Assembly (NCBI GenBank): GCA_949752735.1
Contig: OX457051.1
Coordinates: 1,233,501-1,297,500, forward strand
Direction: 5' to 3'
DNA: 64,000 bases
DNA from: Lumbricus terrestris
Taxonomy: Eukaryota; Annelida; Clitellata; Crassiclitellata; Lumbricidae
Position 1 is the first letter of the stretch. Each line of letters starts with the position of its first letter. This document shows, piece by piece, positions 52,595-64,000 of this stretch. The notes beneath the pieces are model-generated. The model saw only the letters and a program-made list of their open reading frames with translations. It made no database searches and had not been told where the DNA came from. Position numbers and translations under genes: made by a program.

Positions 52595-54923
52595 TAGGGT
52601 GTCCCAGAAAATATTTTTGTTGAAATCTTCTATGCAGTCCCCCTAAAAAGTTTCCATATGGTCCCGGTATAACACCTGAAAATTTTTATGACACTACAAA
52701 AATATTTAGGGGTCCCTCAAGGCACCCAAATGTTTCCCATATTGGCGTAATTTGCGCCTAATGTTTCCAACTTCTAAATGCCTTTAGATCCCAACGATTG
52801 ATTCTATTATAACAAATTTAATACCATTTTAAAGCTCATGGTAGAATTTACAAATATCTAACTTCACTGTATACAATGCATATTGTGGGCATAGTCTTAC
52901 GCTCAAAATATGCCAAAAAATCGAGAAATTCAAGATTTTTTACTTTCACAGTATCAGTGTATCACAACTAATCATTGGGGGTAGTCAGTACAAACTCTTG
53001 ATAACGTAACAAAGTCATGGTTTTAGCTCCTACATACCTTCATCTGCTTCATGGCATGAAAATCTGAGGGACTGAGGGGTTTAACCCCTATTTTTTCTGA
53101 GGACCAGTGGCCACACAGTAAAGTCTTAATTGCACCCCCAGCTACACATAAATCAGCGTCTGACCCGTTATTTTTTCACTATTCTCATACTGATCTGCTA
53201 ATTCTACATCCCTGCACACACCTCAAAGTTGTTCTTCAGTTCTGCGTTCCACAATCTACATTTTTATATGTCAGCAAAATTGTCATGATTGCAGTTAGAA
53301 AACATGTGTCTATGTTTTTCGACAACTTGTACGAGAAATTGTCTCTGATCTTCGTTCTTCCTTATTGTTGAACTGAAATTCTGTATCAGAGCTGCGTCAC
53401 GTTCAGCACGGTCAGTTACACAGACTAAGTTAAGTACAGAATCACACGTGATCTTATAGATTGGCAATCTCGCCACTCTTTCACTGAAATATCGAGAAAA
53501 CTATCATCGAACGCAGTATAGTTCGTGAAAAACTTGTATACAGAAGAGATAAACCCCGTTAACGCCACATGGACGAGACAATCACATGGATGAGACAATC
53601 ACTGAAACAACTGAGAGAATTGCTATCCTTATATCTTCTTAGGTAGGCTACCAAGAATGATGTTGCATCATTTGCAGACTAGTCGTCTAGTGTAGCATCG
53701 TCAGAATTATGCAGCTTTGGATTAGTTCAATGAGAGCAGTGACTCTACATGAGAACAACGACTGACTGTACAGTAGAGGTCAACCACAAATCTGAAAATC
53801 GTTGGATGCCCAGTAATTCACGGTCGTCAACAGTGTATAGCCTACGCGATTCGTTTCCATCTTATACTATATTATAAAGCAATTAGATCTTCACTTAGCT
53901 GGCCTTTATTGCTTTACCCATCCAACTCGCTCTGTGATGGGCACCAGGCTTGCGAACCGCTACCGAATTGTTCAATCCAACCATGAATACCAAGAGTTGG
54001 GAAAATTCTTCATAGTCATATTTCGAGGATGGCCACGCTGAAGCTGGTCAGTAATGAATTCCTATGATTTGTTAAATGCAAACTTTAGTAGCATTGGTTG
54101 AAGGTTTGGTTGACGGTGAACCAGATTGGAGCATTCATCTTTAAATGGCTTGAACAGTTTAATTACAGACTATTGATGGATAAACTTTACCAATGACATA
54201 AAGAACGTACCAGGCAACAGGACTTAAAAGATTTCTGTGATGTCAACAAGATGTCACAACTGATGGATGATGGAAGGGTGCAAGCTCTATTTAATATGCA
54301 GTTATTCAAGGCCGTTGTGTCCAAGTATATGCCAATAACAAAATAATGCAAAGCACTGCCACGACATCAAAAGGTCCAAAGCTGCTACCATTGATTCCTG
54401 TCCTGATCCTGAAGTCTACTTTGCACACCAAAATTTTAGTACTTTCACCAACTAGAGAAGAAATCAGGACTGGCAATCTGCTAACTTTATGTATGGCCAA
54501 TCCAGTGATGATTGTCATGTAGAAGTAGCAGCCTGCAATCCCAGTGCACGACAGATTTACGTCATTGGTTTGCTCGAGAGCTTAACTGTCATCCTTATGC
54601 TTGAAAAACCTCATTCACAAACACAATACGGTTGCATGTTTGTGGAGTTTAGTATTTCAGGGCAATATAATGGTATTAAGCAATATGTAAGCACGCTAGT
54701 CGGATCAAAGTGTGGACCTTCGAAATTTTCTAACTCGGAGACGTCGTACGTAATTTATGTCAAATTTATACAAATTATATGAGCTTTGTGGGACCTCTAA
54801 ATATTTTTAAAATCTCATAAAATTTGGCAGGTATTATCATAGGACCATAAGGAAACTTGTTGGAGGGACTGCATTTAAATTTTCAAGAAAATATTTTTTC
54901 CTGTGCAATCGTGGGACACCCTA
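52595..54923. mobile_element. hAT-type DNA transposon, 2.3 kb, decayed
   Basis: Both ends read TAGGGTGTCCCA inward, and inverted similarity extends about 140 bp (including GCAGTCCC and AGTTTCC-TATGGTCC). The exact 8-bp duplication CTGTCCAT flanks it (52587-52594 and 54924-54931) and fits the hAT target preference nTnnnnAn. Inside, no intact transposase: a 70-codon minus-strand frame at 53264-53476 has VTDRAERDAALIQNF and LVQVVEKHR words that recall the C-terminal part of metazoan transposase-like ORFs (weak). Confidence 0.8.
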
Positions 54924-54931
54924 CTGTCCAT

Positions 54932-55295
54932 AGCCATTGCCGTTCCACCTCTTTGGAACAATCTTCCGCCAGCACTTTGGCAAACTTCCGACCCATCATA
55001 CGAGCTCACCAAAACTCCACCTCTCGCTATCTCCCCACAGGTCTTTCACTCAAAACTGAAAACATTGCTCTTTCACAAATCCTATCCTGATTCTTCCTCA
55101 TCTCCTCACATCCATCGTCTTTTCAACTCTAAACATCACCCACCTTAGCCGTCCATCTATCTGTCTGCCGGACTCTCCGGACTTGACCCGCTGCCTATCG
55201 ATTTTTTTTCGATTAAGCGCCTGTGAATAAGCTAGTTCCCGCGACTTGGCTTTTGTGGGTGCTGTAGAAGTCTCGAGATTACGATTACGATATTG
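54932..55295 (+). pseudogene. L2-type LINE, 3' part of the split copy
   Basis: Resumes with IAIAVPPLWNNLPPAL and VFHSKLKTLLFHKSYPD, ends coding, and closes with AAGCGCCTGTGAATAAGC and a (ATTACG)n tail at about 55275-55292. Together with 51535-51895 it is one insertion-interrupted LINE. Confidence 0.8.
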
Positions 55296-55569
55296 TTACC
55301 TCAAATGTGAGCGAGAGAGTCCGACTTGATGGTATTCTGGCTTCGACGTAGCGTTGGCTGCCTTTGCGCTGATTTGAACGTTTTCAGATTTTCCCCGTTT
55401 TCTAGCTATAAGTCTTGGCATAACTGGTGAAATTGGTTCCTTATGGGAATGCACATCTGCCTGTCGAATTGCTAATATCTAATAGAACAGGTTGGAATGT
55501 AATGATCACTTTTGTCTGACGGAACTGCGTAGTTGTGTAGTCATGGAGACGTGTAAACTCGCCTTACGG
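55296..55569. other. Spacer, nothing recognised
   Basis: No frame or repeat found. Confidence 0.4.
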
Positions 55570-55945
55570 CTTTACCGTTGAGACTCAGTACCGGTGGTTA
55601 TCACAGCCAGTCGCCTACATCGATCTGCCGGGCCAATCTGCGTTCAGCGACCGGTCAATATGATCTCAGGCATGCACAGGCCGGTCAGGACAGACCCGTG
55701 GAGAGAGTCGGAGGAGAGAGCATGGGACACATACGGGCTTTGACCCAGGTTGTCCTTCATGCCTCTCTCCCCCAATATTCTCTTCATTCAGACAAGGTGG
55801 TCTAGCTGCTCCAAGATGTTAATGGTATGGAGCAGACCTGCTGACCGAACTGGTTGAAGCTGGGCAACATGACGCGAGACAGACTCAGACAGAGAGTGGC
55901 GTCGGACTCCTACGGGCACTGAGCCTAAGGATGTTGATGATGATG
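55570..55945 (+). repeat. LINE 3'-end fragment with (GATG)n tail
   Basis: A GC-richer stretch ends CTCCTACGGGCACTGAGCC and (GATGAT)n (55930-55950), like the tail at 7490-7545. A 75-codon frame (RALTQVVLHASLPQYSLH) may be the end of its ORF. Family uncertain. Confidence 0.4.
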
Positions 55946-56777
55946 ATGATCGAGCTGCGCCGTGTCACAAAAAAGAGTAGCCTATCCCCGTTTAAATTGT
56001 AGACCTATCCACTCAGATGAAGTGGTGTTGAAAAAATCCACAAGGAGTCATCTGACTGAGTCAACCGCTCGCACAGCGGGAGGAAGACTATTCTTGCATC
56101 TGGGCCGGTGTCACGAAATAGAATATACCCGTATTAAACGTATCCCCCAGATGTTATGAAGTTGAAAAGTCACATCCGTGTGTTTTTATTTTTGCAATTT
56201 AAGACACGAACGAGTACGTGTATAACAACTAGATATTTGTTTCATTTAGTTCTAGAGCATTTAGAACATTTAGAAAACTCAAGAACACTTAGAATCACTA
56301 AATAAATTGGCATTGCCTCGCTCTGAACATTGCTTAGGACACTTCAAACAATAATAATATTAGTCACTTTAAATTTAGATTGCAGCATACATCTTTCAAT
56401 TACATACATTTTTCAATTATTGGGATAGAGTGGTTTATCCCCCCGCGGGTCCCGGAGAGTTATAGATACCAGTAGCCTATATTCCATTCGGCGGGATGGA
56501 TTAATTCATCGCCCGGACAGCTTTAAGGGGGAAACAGAATATGACGTGACACCGGTCCAACCTGGTCGAGATCTCTTGCCACCCCACAGACGGACCACAT
56601 CTAGCCTACTGGCAGCCGACTTGGCTATAGCCGTGATTGCTAAACCTCAACTAAATAAATCTCCTGCTGAAGCTGTTTGTACATAGGCCAACCTAATTAA
56701 TGCACATAATTTATTTAGAAACAACGTCGCACAACTGCTATCCGTAGACCTACAGTGTAGAGGCCTAATAATTATGG
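55946..56777. other. Spacer, nothing recognised
   Basis: AT-rich with a short TTTAGAACA/AAGAACACTTAGAA tandem-like patch near 56240-56300. Confidence 0.4.
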
Positions 56778-56784
56778 CGCTGAC

Positions 56785-57108
56785 CAAGGGCGGATACAGA
56801 AATTTTCGAAGGGAGAGGACCAAAATTTTCGGTCTTGGGACATGGGAAAAATTTCGCCTTAGTCGCCGAAAAATCTCATGACCTTTTTTAGTCGTCAGTC
56901 AGGAAGAAAAAAAAGAAAAAAAGCAGAATACTAAAGAGGCCATTACTCCGACCAGGATGGTAGGAGTAATGGCCTCTTTAGTATTCTGCTTTTTTTCTTC
57001 CACTGCATTGATTTAATGGCTTGTTGAAACCAAATGGGGGGCAAGTCCCATGCACTTTATAAAAAGAGACATGGCCGGATTGGGCCCCCACCCTGGATCC
57101 GCCCCTTG
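56785..57108. mobile_element. hAT-type MITE (CAAGGGCGGAT ends) with a hairpin
   Basis: Ends CAAGGGCGGATACAG and CTGGATCCGCCCCTTG, flanked by CGCTGAC on both sides (56778-56784 and 57109-57115), with an eighth base ambiguous. It contains the GTCGTCAG core and a long perfect hairpin at 56915-56997. Confidence 0.75.
56909..56997. repeat. Near-perfect hairpin (about 38-bp arms, 13-nt loop)
   Basis: AGCAGAATACTAAAGAGGCC (56922 on) through CATTACTCC (56949) is exactly reversed at 56963-56990. Pairing extends outward through an A-run/T-run. The loop is 56950-56962. Confidence 0.85.
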
Positions 57109-57296
57109 CGCTGACGTAGGCGCTGTGGCCGAAGCATGGCTCAAGAACAAACACTTGGACGACATTGTAAAGGTTTTGTATCGTATGGACCTTTTCGCTC
57201 GAAGAGGTGGGGAAAGTTCGTGCATGAGTGAAAGATTCCCTTCATTCGTCCCTAATCAATTTTAATCATCACTAGCAAACATGTTAGTAGTGTTAA

Positions 57297-57450
57297 GGAT
57301 GGCCACGAAGTCTTGTCGTTCAATATTAGCAAAAACAACGAAAACTTCCGTTGTTTTGTCATCTACCACCCACCACGCCCTAGATATTGAACAATCAGTT
57401 CTTAGATCGCTTTAAAAATGGCCTCGATGAAATTAGTCTATTCCTGATAA
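57297..57450 (+). pseudogene. LINE endonuclease fragment
   Basis: The plus strand encodes GHEVLSFNISKNNENFRCF, VIYHPPRP and, after a break, EQFLDRFKNGLDEI. This matches the middle of LINE AP-endonuclease domains (V-Y-RPP...F--EF---L). Confidence 0.5.
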
Positions 57451-58614
57451 AAGGTCTTGGTTCCAGAGACCACATCACTTCAACTCTGAACAGGGCCTAC
57501 TATCCCCCCCTTGTACGCTGGAAGCAATCCCACCCTAACGGAAACGTTTTGCCTATAATTCAAGCGCCGAAGGCGTGAAGCTGCGAGTGCCGAAGGCACG
57601 AAGCCCATAGCGACTAGGGGGTCTGGGAGAGCGTCTTAAGCCCCCCAGCGGAGTCTGGGGCGGAGCCCCAGAAAATTACGCATTTTTAGTTGTTGGCATC
57701 GACTAGAGGGCATGTTTTAGGCTCTTGTTTGCTAGCTGTTTATGAACGATAAAGTCATGAAAATTTCACGTTTTTGTCACGTTTTAAAGCTGTCATCTTC
57801 ACAAAATTGCTCTTCAATTTAATGCTGAGAAACGTGGTTTAGGATATCATAAAATGTCGCCTCCCCATTGTTTAATTTTTTATTTGCACAATATAATGGT
57901 GGCATTCTAAAGTTTCTCATTATGGGTTAACAGTGCGTTAAACACTGTAGTAGTCCTGTGAAGTTTGGAAAGGTTCAGCTTTCAGTAAAATATCAACCTC
58001 TTATGGCATATCAAATTGAGTAGTACTCATCAACATCCTTTTTGGGATCCATACAAATCCCATGGACATTTCCCAGGACCACTCCCCGTAATATTCCTCT
58101 CTGGAATCCACCAGAGCGTTTCAATAGGACAGTTCCCTCGAACATTTCCCTCAAATGTAGGTTACAAAAGTGTAAGCAATTTGCATTTATACAGACTTCA
58201 ATAGTGCTTTATTGTTTGAGGGTGTAATTTATAAGCCATTTGCTTTACTTGATTTTGAACTTCAATTGTTGAACAACCAAGGTTTTATTGCTTGATTAAT
58301 GTTTACTTAAACAGACTAAAAACCTTAACTATAAACAAAAGTACTAATTTGCTGTTGCTTCTTTGCCTCATATCACTAAAATTCATTCTTAAAATATCGT
58401 TTATTTTATTTGAGACCTATATTATAAAACAATTGCAGTGTCAGCAGATATAAAATATACTTTAATTTTTTTAAAACAATTAATGTAATTAATTATAAGT
58501 TGTGAGAGTGAGCACCATATACATGCAGGGACATAATTAATGTAAGTGACTGTAAAGCAAAGGATATACTAAATGAATATCTATCTGGTACCCTTGAGAT
58601 GGCGGGATGAACCA
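57451..58614. other. Spacer with GC-rich palindromes
   Basis: 57565-57665 holds small palindromes (GTGCCGAAGGCACGAAG; CTGGGGCGGAGCCCCAG), of a kind found in some MITEs. The remainder to 58.6 kb is AT-rich with no frames of note. Confidence 0.45.
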
Positions 58615-58619
58615 TCAAG

Positions 58620-59040
58620 GGAATTTACCGTGGGTATGTGGGGGGGAAGGAGTGATACAGAAGGTGGTGCGGGGGATATATTCAGAAGGAAATCTGTTAT
58701 GCCCATCTATCATTTGCGGGGGGTTTCCCTCTGAAACAGGTTGAATCAGGCTACTTACCCCCCCACGTGACAAGCCCTGATGGGTGCGAATGTGATGGAA
58801 GCGCAGGGGCAAATTTATGTGAGTGTTAAGCAAAATGTCAAATAATTTTAAATGTAGATTTACCCTGTGTTATGACGGGGAGGGGATTGACGGATTGTTC
58901 GGGGGATTTACCAGGAGGAAATCCATGGCAGATGCTGGGGAATACCGGGGGGAAATGTTCAGGAAGAAATCTTCTATACTCAACTTTACCCGCCCAAATT
59001 GGAAGCAGTCTGCTTCCATCCCCCCATGACGTAATAGACC
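58620..59040. repeat. Two diverged G-rich repeat units
   Basis: 58620-58795 and 58862-59040 share a plan: GTGGGTATGTGGGGGGG or TGTGTTATGACGGGGAGG, then GGGGGATWTA-CAG-AGGAAATC, then a GGGGGGWTTTCC and CCCCCC-end. Unit length about 180 bp. Possibly two MITE copies; boundaries are not clear. Confidence 0.4.
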
Positions 59041-59047
59041 CTGACTC

Positions 59048-59741
59048 TGAATCAATCAATCAATCAATCAATTTTTTTATTGGTCCAGATGTATCAAGCA
59101 CACTAAGATATAAGGCAGGAAAATAGTTACATAAAGCATAACAAGTATCACAAATTAAACAAGCAATAATCAAAGTAAGAACTAATTAGTTAACGCAAAT
59201 TATAAAAAAACCTTTGGGCTAGATTGGGGATACCCCCAGGAATATATAAGAAGAGATTATTTAAACCCAGTGGCTATAGGATAGAGTGATACCAGTGGGA
59301 AAAGATAACCCTAAACCTGGAGTGCGTTAAAGAGAAACTCTAAAGTATGGAATTAGGACACAAATGGAGACCCAGAAGGGAGGGAATCCCGCTAAGTAGG
59401 GCCCCCAAGTAGCTATGAATAATTCTAATTGGTACACACCACAAATTGATGAAAAAATTAACCAAAAGCAACAGCAGATGAAACAATTAAGCCACACTGA
59501 AAAACAACACACAAAGTAGAAAGAGCCCTGAAGATTGTTGATCAGGACACACCTATAACATCAAAGCAATGTGCAGGCACAGAAAACCAACACACAATGC
59601 AGAAGGTAAAAAAGTCAACCAAAACCAACAGCAGATGAAGCAATTAAGACACACTAAACAAACCAACTTCCAATGCAGGAGGATCCTTTAAGAAGAAGCA
59701 CATTTGTAATAATTGGATAACTAATTTAATATCGGTTATGG
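59048..59741 (-). repeat. 3' UTR and (TTGA)n tail of the minus-strand LINE
   Basis: Runs from the ORF2 stop to the microsatellite (TCAA)6 at about 59049-59071, read (TTGA)n on the LINE strand. It contains an AT-rich region with a repeated CAAAAGCAACAGCAGATGAA/CCAACAGCAGATGAAGC word. Confidence 0.7.
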
Positions 59742-62700
59742 TTAACTAACTATTAGCCATTTTCGTAGGTTTATTTTAAATAGGTTAATGTTAGGAGAGG
59801 CCTTTAGGTTTTGTGGCAGACTATTCCATAATAGTGGGCCCCTACATTTTATGGAGAATTTACGGGAGTTTGTTCTAGCAAATTCCGTTCTTAAGGAAAG
59901 AGAACTTCTTGTTTCATGTGAATGAAAGTCAAAGCTTGACTTAAACAGGTTAGTGTATTCATTTGGCAGGATATTGTGCAGCGATTTGTACATAAATTCA
60001 CATGATTGGTAGTCAGTAATCTGGTTAAGTTTGAGAATCTCTAAGTCAATAAAAAGCTGGTTAGTATGGGCAGTATAAGGAGAGCCAGTTATGATACGAA
60101 CAATTTTTTTCTGGAGTACTATTAACAATAATTGAAGTCTAGATATGTAATTGGACGCCCAGATCATATTACAATAACTCAGATACGGCTGAACCATGGA
60201 GTAGTATAATGTCAATAGAGTATTAGGTGAGAGCAGGTAAGAAATTCTCTTAATAATTCCAATATTTTTAGCTATTTTATGAGATATCTTATCAATGTGA
60301 GTACACCATGTAAGATGCTGATCCACATAGACACCTAGAAATTTAACCGAAGTTACTTTAGGAATCTCTAAACCATCGATAATCACATTTCTTTGTACAT
60401 GCGGAATTATCTTTCTATGGGAGGAGAATAAAATATAATTGGTTTTATTGAGGTTCAACGATAAGTTATTAGCTTTAAACCACTGAGATATATTTTTTAA
60501 TTCATCATTCAAAATCCTGAGTAAGTCATCATAATTGGTGTGTGATAAAAAGACATTAGAATCGTCCGCAAAGAGTACATATTCTAATAACGAGGATGAG
60601 TTAGTTAGGTCATTTATGTATAAAAGGAATAGTAAGGGACCAAGGATAGAACCCTGTGGTACACCGTGTTTAACAAGTTGAAAAGTGGAGTAAGTATCAT
60701 TACATTTGACTTGCTGGAATCGATTATTTAGGTAGTCTTTAAACCAAAGGAGGGTTAATCCTCTTATGCCATAGTTTTGCAATTTACTAACGAGTATTAC
60801 ATGGTCGACAGTATCAAATGCTTTAGATAGGTCGAGAAATATTCCAACAGAGAATTCATTTCGATCAATAGCTAGTGATATTTTATCTTGAATATTAATT
60901 AACGGAAGCACAGTCGAATGACCTGGTCTGAAACCATGTTGCGATGGGTGGATAATATTAAATTTTGTCACATAGTCGTTTAAACGTTGGTAAACTACTT
61001 TTTCCAATAATTTCGAAAAGTAGAGTAGTATGGATATTGGTCGATAGTTACCTAGATCCTGCCTATCTCCTTGTTTAAAAATTGGTGTGATAGTTGAATA
61101 TTTCATTTTATTTGGGACAATACCTGTTTCCAATGAGCAATTAAAAATTTGAGCTAATGGGTTAGCAATTAATATTATATTAGGGCTGACTATACTTGGG
61201 TCAAGAAGATCTGGACCTGAGCTATGAGATATTTTCATCGTGCGGTTAAGCAAAATTAATTCCTCGGGATAGGTTGGATGTAAGACAAAAGAATCAACTA
61301 GAGGGGGTGACAGGTAATCAGTGAAGATGGCTTCAGCTGCAGGTATCTTTGACCTGAGATTCTGAGCTATTTCAGTAAAATAAGTGTTCAAGTTATGGGC
61401 TATTGCCTCCTTATCTTTTATTAAGAGACCATTTACAAGAAGTGAATCAATCCCTGATTCCAATGGTTTAGAACCAATAATTAATCTAATAGTATTCCAG
61501 GTTCTTTTTATATCTCTGTTAAATTTGGAAAATTCTGCTGCATAATAGTTCTGAATTGTTTTGGTTTTTAGTGATTTAAAAAGGTTCCTATAAACAGTAA
61601 ATTTGGTCTTGTTAACTTGAGTTGGACTTTTTATATATTTTAAGTATAAACGAGATTTTTTCTTACATGATTTTAGAAGTCCTTTTGTCATCCATGGATG
61701 ATGAAAAGATTGATGTTTTTGTTTTTTGGATAATATCTTTGGGAATGCTTTCTCATATGCATCCGTGATGAGTTCTACGAAGTGCTCATAAGCTCCATTG
61801 GGATCCTTATCTAGACAAAGTTTATTAACATGCTCAAAGCTCATCTGTGACAATAAGAGTTCAAAGTGTTCCTTAGTTTTATCATTTACGATCCGGGAAG
61901 AAGTAGCAGTATTTGCTTCCAGGTGCAGAGGATTTTGATCAAACCACACCAATACTGGCAGGTGGTCTGAGATATCCGTGACTAGGATTGCTGAATTTAG
62001 GACGCGTGGCCATAGATTAGTAAAAATATTGTCTATTAAGGTGGAAGTGGTGTCAGTTATTCTCGTTGGACGCAGAATTGAGGGCAAAAAATGATACGAG
62101 GAGATAGTTTCTAGAAAATTATTAGTCAAGGTATGTACAGAATGCTTTAACAAATCAATATTAAAATCTCCCAATAAGATAATATCCTTTTTTGAAGATG
62201 TTAACTCATCCAAGAGCTAGTTAAAGTTATCATTAAATGCCTGCAGGGGGAGCCCTGGTGGTTTGTAGATCACACCAATTATCAAGGGTGCACCCTTATC
62301 CTGGAAAATCTTAATAAACAAGCTCTCGTAGGAATCGTGATTAAGTTTAGAATTTAATGTTTGGAAAGAAAGAGTAAGTTTTATAAATAAGCCCACCCCT
62401 CCTCCTCCCCGTCCATTGGCCCTGTGCCTATACTCAAAATGGTAACCTTGTATATAAATAGAATCAGTTTCTGTTAACCAGGTTTCAGTTACAGCTAAAA
62501 CGTCTACAGGCACCTGTTGGAGGAGCAGCTGGATATCTGTTAATTTATTCAGTATACTCCTGCAGTTAATGTGCATAAAAGAACAGGTGGTTGATCCCTC
62601 TTTAGTGGTTAATGGCACTTGGGATGGTGTAAGATACCCATGGTCAATTGGCCTTGTTGTATATAAATTTTCATCAGGGTTAAGGTCGCTATTGTTAAGC

Positions 62701-62909
62701 AGGTGTCGGTTTGACTGCTCCTGGTCAAATAGCTCCAATATAGGTGTGTCCCTGCCACCCCACAGTGATGAATTAGTGATGCATTGATCATTATCTGTGT
62801 CCATCAGATTTTCAATATGAGAATCAAGTGTGTTATCCATAACATCTAACAAACATGTCTCTTCATTCTCCTGTGCTATTGGGTTACGATTATCAATCAT
62901 ATCAGACAT
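59742..62909 (-). pseudogene. Jockey/CR1-type LINE ORF2, one nonsense codon
   Basis: A 1056-codon frame from ATG (62909) to 59742, broken only by TAG at 62217-62219 (codon 231). The N-terminal about 110 residues are acidic and unrelated to the enzyme. The AP-endonuclease follows (INCRSILNKL, AVTETWL, then after the stop ILLGDFNIDLL). The RT has SKAFDTVDH (about 466 counted from 62213), GVPQGSILGPLLF and the FADD catalytic box (548-551), thumb LNLNKTNYILF, and the C-terminal SYCNMIWASNY and GPLLWNSLPQNLK. Normal length for the family. The stop falls inside the endonuclease, so this copy should be dead unless read through. No separate ORF1 is visible upstream. Confidence 0.88.
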
Positions 62910-63110
62910 TGTACAATAATAAATGACAACAAAATAAAAGAAAAAAACAACTTGATTTCCTCAAGTGCAAAAATAATAAACAAATGAAAACGCAAAATCG
63001 TCCACAAACGAGAAACACTGCTCCAGGCGGTTGCCAAAACGAGCTATGCCAACAAGCAACTTTAAAATTAAGAATAGCTAAGTAGTAGAATTAATACAAG
63101 TAGGTTAAAT
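62910..63110 (-). other. Probable 5' UTR of the LINE
   Basis: AT-rich sequence before the ATG at 62909, with no ORF1. The 5' end is not marked by a target duplication I can define. Confidence 0.35.
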
Positions 63111-63129
63111 AACCTCACTCATCTCCGTC

Positions 63130-63575
63130 TTAAGTTATGACGTCGAAGTCGAAACAACTACACTGGCTTCCCATCCGTGCTCGTATTGCTTTCAAAATTT
63201 CCCTCCTGATGTTTCATATCCGCTACGGAACGTCTCCATCCTACATGGCATCCATGGACCATGGTCACGCCATGTTCCGCCTCCAAGTCTAAAGAACTTC
63301 TTTCGTCCTCGCGAATTGATTTTGCTACACTTCGCACATAGCCTACCGGAAGTTTGGAAGTCGTGCCTTCTCAGTCTCAGGACCTAAAGAATGGAACAGT
63401 CTTCCAACCTCCATTTCGCCAGTCCTCATCTGTTGCAGATTTTAAATCAAAGTTAAAACTCATTTGTTTTCATTGCTGAATCACGATGTCTTTGAAAGGA
63501 TTTTGTAATTATCGTGTTTGAATTGTGTCGTATTTGTTATGAATTTCCGAACTCCTTGTTATTCTGCGTATTTTG
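63130..63575 (+). pseudogene. L2-type LINE 3' fragment
   Basis: Words QLHWLPIRARIAFKISLLMF, YGTSPSYM, then FGSRAFSVSGPKEWNSLPTS and KVKTHLF in shifting frames are the end of an L2 ORF2. The following CGATGTCTTTGAAAGG 3' UTR matches 6946-7050. Confidence 0.65.
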
Positions 63576-63900
63576 GGATATGACCAATAAGTCGCGGAGG
63601 ACCCGTTCCAGACAGCCAATCCGGTCAGGCGGTAGTCCATGATAGAGGGTGCTGCAGTAGTCAAGGCGGGAAACTATACGAAATAGTAAACAAGAGTAGA
63701 GACAGCACTAAAAGACAGAGAGCGGAAGACCACCCCTTTAATGCCGGAGGGTATAGGATTTCCCATACCATTTACTACCATCTCGGCATTAAAGGTTACT
63801 CGACAGATGAAACTTAAGTGGTCTTTCATAGGCAGTTCAAAGTCATGTGGCAGAGCGTACGGTAGAAACATGCTCCGGAGTACGTGATTTGAGTATCAAA
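63576..63900 (-). pseudogene. CR1-group LINE C-terminal fragment
   Basis: The minus strand shows LPHDFELPMKDHLSFICRVTF (the C-terminal signature after the RT in this clade) at 63850-63780 and, nearer 63690-63600, a broken SRLDYC-STLYHGLPP-like stretch. The order and spacing are disturbed, so it is decayed or composite. Confidence 0.4.
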
Positions 63901-64000
63901 TGACCCTCCCGCAAGAGACTAACGTCTGATTCGTCAATCATACGGTCTACGTACGGGTGGTAAGATGGTTCGAAACAAGAACGAATCGAGACTTACAGAC
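63901..64000. other. Window edge, nothing recognised
   Basis: No frame or repeat identified in the last 100 bases. Confidence 0.3.

Noticed and set aside
53264..53476. Intact hAT transposase
   Set aside because: Only a 70-codon remnant with weak resemblance; no zinc-finger, catalytic or dimerisation region can be read in the element.

Overview
The window looks like nuclear DNA of a marine invertebrate animal. Reasons: several non-LTR retrotransposons of L2/CR1 and RTE type, tRNA-derived SINEs, hAT and Tc1/mariner MITEs, long microsatellites, the last exon of an ENaC/ASIC-type channel, and splice-like borders on the large gene. The frequent TAGGCCTA-like words recall echinoderm or hemichordate intergenic DNA to me, but that is only an impression. 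Almost everything except two genes is mobile or repetitive DNA.

Layout. 1-7.3 kb: a SINE, LINE pieces, two hAT MITEs, a 0.5-kb inverted repeat pair (2.6-6.4 kb), and right after it the orphan last exon of a DEG/ENaC channel (6447-6791, +). 7.3-13.1 kb: microsatellite, small MITEs, a candidate solo LTR and a frameshifted L2-type LINE. 13.2-25.3 kb (-): one uninterrupted 4018-codon reading frame with a complete SecA-type ATPase core in its middle, a long helical N-terminal half, a TPR-like region, a membrane-like segment and a Cys/His-containing C-terminal domain. It seems to be a single exon of about 12 kb with an acceptor and a donor at its ends.

27.6-39.7 kb: two copies of one LTR retrotransposon in opposite orientation (27567-32976 on -, 34632-39731 on +). 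Each encodes only a 950-aa Gag-protease protein with an added zinc finger and acidic tail; reverse transcriptase, RNase H and integrase are absent. The LTR promoter carries an amplifiable array of NRF1-like and E2F-like sites. Between and beyond them (33.6-42.5 kb) lie 34-35-bp tandem repeats in alternating orientation, which look like foldback-type transposons, and an element with GCGCCGTTTTGTC subterminal repeats and a 9-bp target duplication.

42.5-64 kb: more LINE pieces, several hAT MITEs with exact 8-bp target duplications, a Helitron-like end, and at 51.5-55.3 kb one L2-type LINE interrupted at a single spot by three hAT-like insertions in succession. At 59.0-63.1 kb (-) is a nearly complete EN+RT LINE with a single nonsense codon.

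Most likely new biology: the giant SecA-like fusion protein, the pol-less Gag-zinc-finger retroelement with its tandem cell-cycle-type promoter array, and the foldback repeat family.
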